Shown one piece after another: positions 38,266-48,183 of a stretch of DNA of 64,000 nucleotides. The stretch is from Pichia kudriavzevii (lineage: Eukaryota; Ascomycota; Pichiomycetes; Pichiales; Pichiaceae). The notes beneath the pieces were generated by a model. It was not told where the DNA came from and searched no databases. It saw only the letters and a program-made list of their open reading frames with translations. Location: contig NC_042507.1 of NCBI RefSeq assembly GCF_003054445.1, positions 1,984,001 through 2,048,000 of the forward strand, read 5' to 3'. Each line of letters begins with the position of its first letter. Position 1 is the stretch's first letter. The translations under genes and the position numbers were made by a program.

Positions 38266-38464
38266 TGTCCTTTGGTTAACTTGCACTCAGTCAGTGGATA
38301 GAAAACTCTTCCAGCCAATTTAGAAACAACACTGATACCTCCAAATCATGAAGGCGAGTCCTTCGGTGCGCCTATACGTGAAAATGATTGCATACCATGT
38401 AAAATGATTGCTTAATCAATTTGTCTAGAATTTGATGTATATATTCTCTTAGGCACCACGGGTC
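38266..38464. promoter_or_regulatory. Divergent promoter SMD3/PEP3 with a 20-bp-phased repeat
   Basis: AAAATGATTGC occurs at 38381-38391 and again at 38401-38411, exactly 20 bp apart. Both copies are 54-84 bp before the PEP3 ATG and 115-145 bp from the SMD3 ATG. The factor is unknown. Confidence 0.55.
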
Positions 38465-41365
38465 ATGCAAGATCAAGCGGACACTTTAGAGAGAGCAAAA
38501 GAGGAGTCTAGCCCATTTTCAATTGAGGAAGTGCAATTACAGTATCCGCTAAAATCTCGAGTTTGTAAGCTATTTGTCAGGAATAACTATGTCTATATTA
38601 TATTAAAGTCTGGGACAATACAAGGAATTGATTTAGACAAACCAGAAGATGTAAATATAATCAACCTACCCATTGGAAGTGATCAGCAAATTAAAGACGC
38701 ATGGGTTGATGATTTTAACTATCATTTGATTTTACGAAGTTCAAAAAATGAATACTTTTATGTACGACATAACTCAAGCACATACAGTACACTTTCCAGA
38801 TTGAAGAACCTGAATGTTAGCTGTATCTGCTTTTTTAGTAGATGTACTACAAAGACGTTTAGTGGTCCTTTGTTAGTTACGACATCGAACCGATTATTGT
38901 TAGAATATTCTATTGACAACAACAAGGAAAAGTTTTTGAAAACTATTGTGAAGCTAAAATTTCCCATAATTCAAATGGTTAGCTCATTACATGATGAATC
39001 CAAAGGAGTTCTTAGCTACAATGTTGATTTATTTGCGGAAACAGAGATTTTGTGCTACAAGACTAAGATACCTGCTGAACCGGCCTCAAATGTCCAAGTG
39101 TTTCAAGCTTTGGGGAAGGATACACCCTCTAAAGTCGATATTGAGGTGATAAGTAGAGTCACTTCACATGGAAACTACATGACGTTCTATAATTCAGAAA
39201 CTATTTTTGTGGATAAGGTGGATTTGACTGAGTGTGATGAATTTAGCACTCGCCGTATTCCCATTGAAGAAAATGTTAGGTGTGTGGCTTTAACGGGATA
39301 CTTCATCTTAGTCATTACAACAATGAACAAGCTGGTAGTATATAATCAGTTGAACTTTAACATAATTGAAAAGTTCTCTTTGAGTTATCTTGGATTGAAT
39401 ATCTTGGGAATTTCATTTGATTCGATAAACAGAACATTTTGGTTGTATTCGGATCACCACATCTTTGAGCTAATAATCAACATAGAAAGTACTGGTATTA
39501 TAGATGCTCTGATACAAAAACACATGTATGATGAGGCTCTCAAGATTGTTTCACCGTCAAATAAAGTGCATCGAAGTTTAATACTTCGTAAAAAAGGTTA
39601 TTTTTTGTTAAACGAACAACAATACAAGAAAGCGATTGACGTATTTTTACAAACAGATGAGGCATTTGATAGAGTGGCATTGGCAATTTTTGAGGTAGAA
39701 GATCAGAGTCTTTTAAGATACTATTTAAATTCGAAATTGAGTAGTTTACCTAGTTCAATGAAGGCTCAAAAAATTTTACTGGCCACTTGGATAGTGGAGA
39801 CTTATGCTGAACAACTAAACTCGATTAAAAATACCTCAATAAATAGCACAAAACACAACAAATCCATTATCAATGGATTACAAAATGATGACTCAGACAA
39901 CTTGAAATCATCTAGTATCGATCAAGAATTTCAAAACTTCCTCAAGAAAAATATGAAGATTTTTGATAAAGAAACAGTCTACCAAATTCTAATTTCACAT
40001 AATTGCGGCGATGATTTGTTGTTTTTCGCAGAACTAATGCAAGATTATGATTTTGTTTTGAAACACTACATATCCCTACAAAGATGGGATGCTTCATTAT
40101 CGGTAATATCGAAGCAGCAAAGTCCAGAATTGGTGTACAAATCTGCAAGTGTACTTTTGGTAAATTATCCAAAAAAAACAGTAGATCTATGGATCAGACT
40201 AATTGATGATCTGAACCCTCAAAAGTTAATTCCAGCTCTCCTGACTTATAATAAAACTGTCATTACTTCTCGAAAGATCTTAGTAGACCAAAACCAGGCG
40301 ATCAGGTTTCTCAAATATTTAATCTACGAAAAACAATCCAAGGATAAGCTAATTTACAATACTTACTTTTCTTTCCTCATTGCTTTTGCAAATACTGATG
40401 ACGAAAACGTCACTTTAAAACATTTAGAGCAATTTGGAGAATCAAGGAAAAGATACTTTGGCTTGTCGGGCAATGGTGATGTTGCATTTGACTATGATTT
40501 TGTTTTGAGACTATGTTTCAAGTTTAATAAAATTCATTCTGCTATATATTTATACTCTTTTATGGGCAAAAATGAAGATGCAGTAACCCTTGCACTAAAT
40601 AATGATTTGATTGAAACGGCGATTCAAGTTGCGGAACAGCCCCATGGACTAGACGATACCACCAGAAAAATCTTATGGATGAAGATTAGTAAAGAATTGG
40701 TTGATAAAGTTCTTTCTAATAGAGAATATGTTTCTCAGCACAGCAATATATTTATCAAAGACAAAACTAACACTGAAATTGGTGCATCAACCAATGAAAT
40801 ATATATACTGCTGAAATTTTTGACTGAAGCATGTGAACTTATAACGATTAGAGATTTGCTGCCACTATTTCCTGATTTTATTGTTATAGATAATTTTAAA
40901 GAATCTTTAGTGGCTGCCTTACAACAATTATCGGCAGATATGAATAAACTTTCCACCGAAATGGAGGCAGAATTGACTGAAGCTGAGAATGTAACACTAA
41001 AAATCAAGAACTTCAAATCAAGGAATTTTCAAATTATTGATCCTTACGAATCATGCGAATTATGTCATCGTATATTAACTATAAGGAAATTTATTGTTTT
41101 TCCTTGCTCACATGCGTTTCATCAAGATTGTTTAGTAAAACGTATACTAGAATCCAATGATTATAAGAAGAAAAATGCTATTTACAAGTTACAAAAGCAA
41201 ATTTCCCTAAGTAAAAGAAATAATACATTATCGAAAGCGGTTAAAAAAGATATTGACATTCTTTTGTCTAGCTCTTGCTGTCTATGCTCCGATATGAAAA
41301 TTAATGAAATTGAAGAGCCTCTAGTAAAGCCTGGTGATAACAAAATGGCCGAATGGAAGATTTAG
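38465..41365 (+). CDS. PEP3: HOPS/CORVET core subunit PEP3 (VPS18)
   Basis: Shared subunit of the HOPS and CORVET tethers in endosome and vacuole fusion. The 966-residue product has an N-terminal beta-propeller region (1-~330), then alpha-solenoid repeats. A RING-H2-like domain at ~863-941 (CELCHRILTIRKFIVFPCSHAFHQDC, with the last pair CCLC after a ~60-residue basic insertion) is diagnostic of Vps18. The gap before the last zinc pair is a known Vps18 feature. The SMD3 neighbour supports the assignment. Confidence 0.93.
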   Translation: MQDQADTLERAKEESSPFSIEEVQLQYPLKSRVCKLFVRNNYVYIILKSGTIQGIDLDKPEDVNIINLPIGSDQQIKDAWVDDFNYHLILRSSKNEYFYVRHNSSTYSTLSRLKNLNVSCICFFSRCTTKTFSGPLLVTTSNRLLLEYSIDNNKEKFLKTIVKLKFPIIQMVSSLHDESKGVLSYNVDLFAETEILCYKTKIPAEPASNVQVFQALGKDTPSKVDIEVISRVTSHGNYMTFYNSETIFVDKVDLTECDEFSTRRIPIEENVRCVALTGYFILVITTMNKLVVYNQLNFNIIEKFSLSYLGLNILGISFDSINRTFWLYSDHHIFELIINIESTGIIDALIQKHMYDEALKIVSPSNKVHRSLILRKKGYFLLNEQQYKKAIDVFLQTDEAFDRVALAIFEVEDQSLLRYYLNSKLSSLPSSMKAQKILLATWIVETYAEQLNSIKNTSINSTKHNKSIINGLQNDDSDNLKSSSIDQEFQNFLKKNMKIFDKETVYQILISHNCGDDLLFFAELMQDYDFVLKHYISLQRWDASLSVISKQQSPELVYKSASVLLVNYPKKTVDLWIRLIDDLNPQKLIPALLTYNKTVITSRKILVDQNQAIRFLKYLIYEKQSKDKLIYNTYFSFLIAFANTDDENVTLKHLEQFGESRKRYFGLSGNGDVAFDYDFVLRLCFKFNKIHSAIYLYSFMGKNEDAVTLALNNDLIETAIQVAEQPHGLDDTTRKILWMKISKELVDKVLSNREYVSQHSNIFIKDKTNTEIGASTNEIYILLKFLTEACELITIRDLLPLFPDFIVIDNFKESLVAALQQLSADMNKLSTEMEAELTEAENVTLKIKNFKSRNFQIIDPYESCELCHRILTIRKFIVFPCSHAFHQDCLVKRILESNDYKKKNAIYKLQKQISLSKRNNTLSKAVKKDIDILLSSSCCLCSDMKINEIEEPLVKPGDNKMAEWKI

Positions 41366-41461
41366 TTGTGGTATCATCACAAAGAATCCCTTTGTTTCAC
41401 TCATGGATTTTTTGCTTTATACAAGATATATCGGACTTTATATACATATGCTTACATAGAA

Positions 41462-43780
41462 TTAGAATGTTTTAAATCTATTATTATCCAACTTCTTCGA
41501 AGCTCTCAAATTGCTCAACATCTCAGAGATTCTATATTCAATTAGTTCTCTTAATCTCGTAGCAGACTGGATATCTATAAAGCATTGCGGGAATCTATAA
41601 GCTAACCACATATAAGTTCCCATAGCTCTATGAAACTGTTCAAGTTTCATCAATCTTTCTTCAACTGGAACGATTTTATTTACAGGCGTTCTCAAAGTTT
41701 GAAATTCTTTGATTTCTGCCTTCTTAATTTTCTCGATTATTTCTTCCTTCATCGAAGCAGGAACTGGTTCTAGTTCAATATCACCGCCTTTAGTATGTAT
41801 TTTTCTGTCTTTAATAATTGGCTCACCTTCGATTGAATCTTCTGAAGTTACATAAAATGGCATAGACTCGAAATCAAAAACAGATTTCCTGCTTCTTGTT
41901 GCAATAGTTTCCATGAACTGTTTGAACAAATCATCGGTGACTAATTTCAAAGCTCTTGATGGAGCTCCTGTCAAAGTTGTTGGGCATGCAATACATTTAA
42001 GCTGATCTTGTATATAAAAGTTCTCGGTCAAGTTATGGGCCTCAAAAAATTTTGAAACCGTCTTCCGGTCATCCAATGATTGAAGAACAAAAGTTCTTTT
42101 CAGGTTTTTGGTTTTTCTATAATGCTTGCTCAAGTCGTTCTCAAACTTCCTATATATAGAACTTAATGGGGTTCTTCCACTAAACATTGAGTAGTATCTA
42201 ACCCATAACCCATCAGGTGGCCATAAGGTGGCAGTTTTCAAGTACTCGATAGGTGCATCTATGGCTTTCCTGACAACTTGTAGCTCGGTAGCGTTAATTG
42301 CCGTAATATGACCCTCTCCGCCACCAACACCATACCTACCAGCACGGCCACCAATCTGCTTAATATTTGAGTCTGTTAGAGTAACGTTTGCCTTACCGTT
42401 GTATTTTTGAGTAGTCGTGAAAATAACTCTATTAATCTTTAGGTTCAAACCCATACCAATGGCATCGGAGGCAACAACTATATCATAAACACCATCATTG
42501 AAGCGTTGAGCTTCTTGAGCTCTTGTTTCCGGCGGTAAGGCGCCATAAATAACAGCACATTTCAGGCCGGTCTCTTTTTCAACATGTGCCTTCATGTCTA
42601 AAATAACTGGCTTGCTAAAACATACGATACAATCACCCCTCTTTAATTCATGGAAATTGATCGGTTTGTCATCAACAACTAATTTGCCTAATCGGTTATA
42701 TTCGTTGATTATTAAGTCGTCACCGGTCATTTTTACCAATTTCTCAATCAAAGGGATTGCAGATTTCTCACCACATAGATGAATCTCCTTTGCCTTGGCA
42801 CCGAGGATTGCATTTGTCCAAGCTGAACCTCTGAATTGATCACCAATCATTTGAATTTCATCAACTACAATAACATCATAACTATCACTCAAGGATAACA
42901 TTTCAATTGTACCTGAAGTTAGCCCAGCCCTATTACCATTTTCATCAATATCAACAACGACTTCTTCTCCAGTGACTAAATTACATCTAACGCCCTTAGA
43001 CTGAAACTTCTCGTAAACTTCTCTTGCCAACAATCGCAAAGGACCAGCAAAATACCCTTTCGAACAAGTTTCCAATCTTTTTAACGCATTATATGTCTTA
43101 CCACTGTTGGTAGGCCCTACATGCATAATAAACTTACGTTTGAGTCGTCTAGCTTGAGGAAACCATTCAAAGGGGTTATCAACATCCATTATGTTCAGTG
43201 TCAATTTTTCATTGTAGTTTTGGTTATTATCTTTATTTGAAAACGTGTGATGTAAGTGAAATGGCTTGAACTTCATATACAAGAATTTTTCGATTAACAA
43301 ATCCATCGTGAGATCAAGTTTCTCATCACTTGAATTCGTTTTGACAGCATCAGGTTCTAATGGTAGAATATCTAAGTTGTCTCTATTATTGAGAATAAAG
43401 CCCGTTATCTGAGCCAAGTTTTCTTGAGTAGGGGTTAATATTTGGGCCAGTATTTTTGGTGATTGTGATTTCAGATCCACCTTTCTAATATGTTCACTTG
43501 AGCTATCCAATACTTCTTGCTCCAAATCTATTGTAGTTTTGAGAAGAGCATTGTAATTGTTTTTCAGAAACAAATTATCGTAATGTTTCCTAATTACCGG
43601 ATAGTGAAATTGTTTTAGATTGTTTGATTTCAACTTGGACTTGAAAGCCTGGAAAGATTTTTTTATACGATCCCTAATCTCTTTATTGTAAATGACATCA
43701 TCTTGCCTGTGACGAACTGTTGCATATTGGCGAAAAATTATCGACCTTGGTAAAGTGAAACTCCTATATGTTAGGAGCAT
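41462..43780 (-). CDS. SUV3: Mitochondrial RNA helicase SUV3
   Basis: ATP-dependent 3'-5' RNA helicase of the mitochondrial degradosome, partner of the RNase Dss1. The 772-residue product has an Arg-rich presequence (SFTLPRSIIFRQYATVRHR). Motif I is GPTNSGKT (~225), motif II DEIQ (~305), motif III is represented by HLCGEKSAIP, and motif VI by IGGRAGRYG. A C-terminal SUV3 domain follows (MGTYMWLAYRFPQCF). Length is as expected. Confidence 0.95.
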   Translation of the reverse strand: MLLTYRSFTLPRSIIFRQYATVRHRQDDVIYNKEIRDRIKKSFQAFKSKLKSNNLKQFHYPVIRKHYDNLFLKNNYNALLKTTIDLEQEVLDSSSEHIRKVDLKSQSPKILAQILTPTQENLAQITGFILNNRDNLDILPLEPDAVKTNSSDEKLDLTMDLLIEKFLYMKFKPFHLHHTFSNKDNNQNYNEKLTLNIMDVDNPFEWFPQARRLKRKFIMHVGPTNSGKTYNALKRLETCSKGYFAGPLRLLAREVYEKFQSKGVRCNLVTGEEVVVDIDENGNRAGLTSGTIEMLSLSDSYDVIVVDEIQMIGDQFRGSAWTNAILGAKAKEIHLCGEKSAIPLIEKLVKMTGDDLIINEYNRLGKLVVDDKPINFHELKRGDCIVCFSKPVILDMKAHVEKETGLKCAVIYGALPPETRAQEAQRFNDGVYDIVVASDAIGMGLNLKINRVIFTTTQKYNGKANVTLTDSNIKQIGGRAGRYGVGGGEGHITAINATELQVVRKAIDAPIEYLKTATLWPPDGLWVRYYSMFSGRTPLSSIYRKFENDLSKHYRKTKNLKRTFVLQSLDDRKTVSKFFEAHNLTENFYIQDQLKCIACPTTLTGAPSRALKLVTDDLFKQFMETIATRSRKSVFDFESMPFYVTSEDSIEGEPIIKDRKIHTKGGDIELEPVPASMKEEIIEKIKKAEIKEFQTLRTPVNKIVPVEERLMKLEQFHRAMGTYMWLAYRFPQCFIDIQSATRLRELIEYRISEMLSNLRASKKLDNNRFKTF

Positions 43781-44172
43781 AGTTAGATGGGTTTTAAGAA
43801 GTTCAAGAGGCGGGTGTACCGTTTAAGTAAACTATGAAAGATAATGCAAATGTAAAACATTGAAATCATAATCACGAAACAAAAAAAAACAGCTTTGTGT
43901 GAGAAAAAAAAAATAATGATTTTACCATTTTTTGAATCTTGACTAAATGTTCTCTTAAAATTTCAGTGGCCTTTTGTACACTTCCAAAGCGATAGATCTA
44001 ACAGGTTTCATGTTTAACCTGGTGTCAGTTATTGGTTATAACATTTTTTTAGGGATAAAGCGATCTTATTGCTCATATATAGCGAGTAGGTGCTTTCATG
44101 CTACAATTTCTATACTTTAATTTCGAATAAGTTAATGAATAGTAAATAAAAAATTATAACGAGAAAAATGTA
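43781..44172. promoter_or_regulatory. Spacer: SUV3 promoter and BIO2 3' end
   Basis: 392 bp with A-runs near 43880 and 43905. Nothing else recognised. Confidence 0.4.
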
Positions 44173-45357
44173 TCAAATGGCTAATGTTTTCTCCTTTTCT
44201 TCTTCAGCTTTTTGAAGTAATGTGATTTTAGTGTCATTGTAGATGACGTTTAAATCGGTCTTTGGATCAGTTTTCTTGAAAGCTTCCATTGGGACATACC
44301 CCCACTTTTTCAACATTGCAATATCTTCGTCCCAACCTGTACACATGGTGGTTAGCATCTTTTCACCAGTGAAAATAGCATTCACACCAGCTGAAAAACA
44401 AAGTAACTGTTCGTGTTCTTTCATTGTATATCTACCAGCAGCCAAACGAATGATTGATTTAGGCATTAATAATCTGGCGGTACAAATAACACGTAGGATA
44501 TTATCTAAGCTCAATTTCCTTTCCTTGTATTTGGTTTTCAACTCTTCTTCAATTGGAGTTCCCTTAATTGCAATCAATTTGTTAATTGGCAATGATTCAG
44601 GATGCTTTTCCATTGTTGAAAGAGTGTGTAAGAAATCAATATGATCATCGACTGTCTCACCCATACCTAAAATACCACCAGAACAGACTTTGACACCAGC
44701 GTCGTTAACAGATTTGATAGTTCTCAATCTATCATCATAAGATCTAGTTGAGATGACATTTTTATAATGGCTTCTCGACGTGTCAATGTTATGATTATAA
44801 GCAGTTAGACCACTGTCTTTTAATTCTTTGATCTGCTCATCATTAATCATACCTAATGTAACACAAGTTTCCATGCCTAACTCATCATTGATCTTTTTAA
44901 CCATATCACCAATTTTCTTTAAGGCAGATTTCCTACCTTTCATCTCCCTCCAAGCTGATCCCATACAGAACCTGGTAGAGTTGTTAGCCTTCGCAATTTT
45001 TGCCTTCTCAAAAACGGTATCCAGGTCTAACAACTTCGTTGCCTTTAAGCCAGTATCGTTGTGGCTTGATTGGGAGCAGTACTTACAGTCTTCCGTACAG
45101 CCCCCTGTTTTGATAGATAGCAAAGTACATAGTTGAATTTCGGAGGGGTTGTGATGCTGACGGTGCTGGACTTGCGAGTAGAATAATAAATCATTCAACG
45201 GTAAACTAAATAATGAAGACACATCTTCTCGAGTCCAAGTAGTAATGGGGTCTTTTGTAGTGAGTGCAGTTTGGAGCAACTTATTAGCATTTGTTGAAGA
45301 AAAGATGGCATTGGTAGCCAATGTTCTCTTGATAGTTAGACTAGTCAGACCAATCAT
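44173..45357 (-). CDS. BIO2: Biotin synthase
   Basis: Mitochondrial radical-SAM enzyme that inserts sulfur into dethiobiotin. The 394-residue product has a presequence, then the radical-SAM cluster motif C87-x3-C91-x2-C94 (CTEDCKYC, with YCSQSSH). Also present are the SAM-binding strand RFCMGSAWRE, YNHNIDTSR, and the FSAGVNAIF region near the C-terminus. The Arg and Cys ligands of the sacrificial [2Fe-2S] cluster appear present (SIIRLAAGRYTM; CSGGILGMGE). Four phased half-sites lie in its promoter. Confidence 0.96.
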   Translation of the reverse strand: MIGLTSLTIKRTLATNAIFSSTNANKLLQTALTTKDPITTWTREDVSSLFSLPLNDLLFYSQVQHRQHHNPSEIQLCTLLSIKTGGCTEDCKYCSQSSHNDTGLKATKLLDLDTVFEKAKIAKANNSTRFCMGSAWREMKGRKSALKKIGDMVKKINDELGMETCVTLGMINDEQIKELKDSGLTAYNHNIDTSRSHYKNVISTRSYDDRLRTIKSVNDAGVKVCSGGILGMGETVDDHIDFLHTLSTMEKHPESLPINKLIAIKGTPIEEELKTKYKERKLSLDNILRVICTARLLMPKSIIRLAAGRYTMKEHEQLLCFSAGVNAIFTGEKMLTTMCTGWDEDIAMLKKWGYVPMEAFKKTDPKTDLNVIYNDTKITLLQKAEEEKEKTLAI

Positions 45358-45674
45358 TGTTAATCAGAAAAAAAATAATAAAAACGTGAAAAGGAATCTC
45401 GAATAAGTAAGGAGAAAAAGGATTTGATTATAAAAGGCCAACTAATATCAGAAGAGATGTAAGCATGCTTAATATCGAGACCCTTTTATAGTCAAAGGAA
45501 TAGCACGAAATTTGACCCAATGTTGGGTGGGTGGAAAATACAATGTGAATCATTGTGAATCATCCTAATTTCCCCTCGAGCGCGTATTCTCAAAACATCA
45601 GCCATATGATTCAGAAGATGATTCATAGATATTCGAGTACGAGTCTATACAGAAATACATAGCATCCCACTTTT
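45358..45674. promoter_or_regulatory. BIO2 promoter / EPS1 3' end
   Basis: 317 bp. The BIO2-proximal part holds AT-rich DNA and the distal part the repeated TGAATCAT/ATGATTCA elements listed separately. Confidence 0.5.
45546..45625. promoter_or_regulatory. Four phased TGAATCAT half-sites upstream of BIO2
   Basis: TGAATCAT lies at 45546 and 45556 (10-bp spacing), and the inverse ATGATTCA at 45606 and 45618 (12-bp spacing). The S. cerevisiae Vhr1 biotin element is AATCA-N8-TGAYT. The same half-sites occur here but with other spacing. They sit about 190-270 bp before the BIO2 ATG. A Gcn4/bZIP-type reading (TGANTCA) is an alternative. Confidence 0.5.
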
Positions 45675-47798
45675 TTAATCAAACTTAGAGTCAGCAGAGA
45701 GGCCTAGAATGCCTAGTCCTTTCATTTTCTCATTTTGTTGGGCCCTCTTTATTTGAAACCTCTTGTAATAGTGAAGACAAGCAGCTATGACCAATAAAAG
45801 TATCCAAACTTGGAAAATGGTCAGCAATATGGATTGTCTAGTGATAGATTTACCCGAATTTTTATTCTTTAATATATCTTTTAATAAATTAACAGTTTCA
45901 TCGATATTCTCAATGTTCAATTGACGACCTCGTAAATCTTGATCCCAATATTGACCTGTAAATCTGGATATCAAAATGGAGTCCCCAACTTTGTACTTTT
46001 GAATGTCAAGCTTATTCCAATTTAAGGAGCTAGCGACTTTTGATAATGTATCCAGATCTAAATAGACTGGGAAGAGATTATTATCCGTACTGATATAGGA
46101 CTCTGTAATTTTCTCACGTAATTTATCGATTATATCATCAGATGTGGCATCATTTAATTTCATTCTGTTAACCTCTTCGTGCTTTTCATTTCTCTGTTTG
46201 TCTATTTTCTGAAATATTTTCATGTTCCTCAAGTACTGAAATTTATGATACACTTTCGACATGTAAAATTCAACCTCGAAAAATTGTTTTGGTTGGAAAT
46301 CGGTTATAGATACCAAGATTTTTTCAGTTTTCGAGTTCAATGGTGACATACGTTTAGGAAATACTTGATACTTATTGTCGTCTGATAAATGGTTGATCAT
46401 TGGTAAATAATTACTCCTAATGAAACTTAAAACCTTCTTCGTGTCTCTGATTTCTTTCGATGTGAAACTTTGATAAACAGGCGTGTACAAAGATGAAGAT
46501 TTCAGTGCAATAAACATGGGGAAAGTTGATCTCGTGCGTGATATAAACAACTTCTCACTTATCTTATCTTGTAAGCTTTGTTCATCAATCTTGATGTAAT
46601 CAATCAGATTCCTTTCTTGATCTTGCAGTAATTTCAATGCCCCGTCCTTGTCAGTACTCTTGAAAAGATAAACTTCAGAGTCTAAATCAGCTACCGGTTG
46701 TAGTAAATGGTCCAATATAATATCATCTTCAAGAACTTGAGTATTTGGATCATTGACTTGAATAAAGGCAACTTTTGAGTAGTTAGGTATATCCGATATG
46801 TCATTTTTATCTTTCAATTTTGTCGTTGCACCTATAAAATTCTTAATGTCATTTATTTTCAGGTCTTGTAGCTCAGAATTAATAAGATTTCTATACGTCC
46901 AATTGGTTATAAATTTGACTATATGATTGAATTTTCTGTTTTTGATCAAGCTTGGTTTCAAAAAAAGAGAATTTCCATTGGACTTTGGTAAATAAAGGAC
47001 TATCCTTGGAGTCAGATTCTTCAGATTCGAATTCAATAATTCTGAGAAGCCTAAACTTCCACAAAGTGCAGCATTTGATTTGCAGTTAACATAATGAAAT
47101 TCTAACTTGTGCTCTTCACCAAATTTATGTAGGTTCCTAATGACAAAATTCCAAATGTTCCTGAAGTTATACAAGTTTTCAGAGTTTTTAAAAATTGCAT
47201 GAGCGTTATACTTATTCTGAAAATTTGAATCATTTAACTGATCATTTGAAGTTGGCCAAAATGAAATCAACTTAGGAACCTCCAAATCACCACTTAAGAC
47301 CTTTCTCAATTCTGAATTGTCAATCATTGAATTCTGTAAACCTACAAAATCATCTTCGTTAAATTTCGAATCCCCCTCCTCATTCCAGATAAGTAGTTGT
47401 TCATTGGCAAATTCATTTAGAGTATCGATTGTTCTTGAACTTGACGTCATACTAGCTAACAATTTGGAATTTGGACCGTAGAATCGAATCATTGGAAAAT
47501 ATCTTATTCCTTCTCGATCGCATAGATCACCGCTAACCACACAATCAACTTGGTGAATTGCATACCCCGAAGATTCGGGATTAGATTCATAAAACTCAAC
47601 CCATGTTGGGAATAAATTTTGACAATGGTGACAATAAGGACTGTAAAACTCAACCATATGGAAACCTTTTAGTAGTGTATTATCAAAGTTTGATAATGTT
47701 AGGGGTGGGGGCACACGAGATTGCAAATCATTCGAAGATTCATTTTCGTTTGCACTTACAAGCAAAAGAAAGTATGATATCAGTATTAGGAGTATCAT
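45675..47798 (-). CDS. EPS1: ER membrane protein disulfide isomerase EPS1
   Basis: PDI-family membrane protein that acts in ER quality control (Pma1 retention in S. cerevisiae). The 707-residue product has a signal peptide (MILLILISYFLLLVSA). The first thioredoxin domain has active site C56-HH-C59 (CPHC in S. cerevisiae), then come further thioredoxin-like folds without CxxC. A Lys/Glu-rich helix (~540-570) precedes a C-terminal membrane helix (~656-676) and a tail with KGLGILGLS that resembles the S. cerevisiae NAVGILG tail. YIA6 lies directly upstream, as in S. cerevisiae. Confidence 0.9.
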   Translation of the reverse strand: MILLILISYFLLLVSANENESSNDLQSRVPPPLTLSNFDNTLLKGFHMVEFYSPYCHHCQNLFPTWVEFYESNPESSGYAIHQVDCVVSGDLCDREGIRYFPMIRFYGPNSKLLASMTSSSRTIDTLNEFANEQLLIWNEEGDSKFNEDDFVGLQNSMIDNSELRKVLSGDLEVPKLISFWPTSNDQLNDSNFQNKYNAHAIFKNSENLYNFRNIWNFVIRNLHKFGEEHKLEFHYVNCKSNAALCGSLGFSELLNSNLKNLTPRIVLYLPKSNGNSLFLKPSLIKNRKFNHIVKFITNWTYRNLINSELQDLKINDIKNFIGATTKLKDKNDISDIPNYSKVAFIQVNDPNTQVLEDDIILDHLLQPVADLDSEVYLFKSTDKDGALKLLQDQERNLIDYIKIDEQSLQDKISEKLFISRTRSTFPMFIALKSSSLYTPVYQSFTSKEIRDTKKVLSFIRSNYLPMINHLSDDNKYQVFPKRMSPLNSKTEKILVSITDFQPKQFFEVEFYMSKVYHKFQYLRNMKIFQKIDKQRNEKHEEVNRMKLNDATSDDIIDKLREKITESYISTDNNLFPVYLDLDTLSKVASSLNWNKLDIQKYKVGDSILISRFTGQYWDQDLRGRQLNIENIDETVNLLKDILKNKNSGKSITRQSILLTIFQVWILLLVIAACLHYYKRFQIKRAQQNEKMKGLGILGLSADSKFD

Positions 47799-48183
47799 TT
47801 TACCCTTTGTTTGCTTGAAATACAGGATACTGTCTTGTGTATGTTGATGGAACTGTTAATGCATACTGCAAATCACAAAAAAAAAGAGCAAGATTATGCG
47901 AGGGAGAATTTCAAGCCGACTTGTTTTCTCCATCAATAAACGAATAACAGTGACTATCACAAACAAAACCAATCTATGGTTTACTATATACTCCAAAAAT
48001 ACCAAAGTTATTGTTAAACAGCTCCATTGAGAAACAGAACATAACAAAGTTTATAGATAAATAGCTAAATAGATAGATATATGAATAAACAGATAAATAA
48101 TAAATAAATAAATAGATAGATAAATAACAAGTAGAAAATGTAGAAAATAATTATCCTCTATAAAACTATATGAATAACAAACT
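47799..48183. other. Spacer: EPS1 promoter and YIA6 3' end
   Basis: 385 bp. Positions 48050-48135 are a degenerate TAAA/GATA tetranucleotide tract. No gene seen. Confidence 0.5.
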
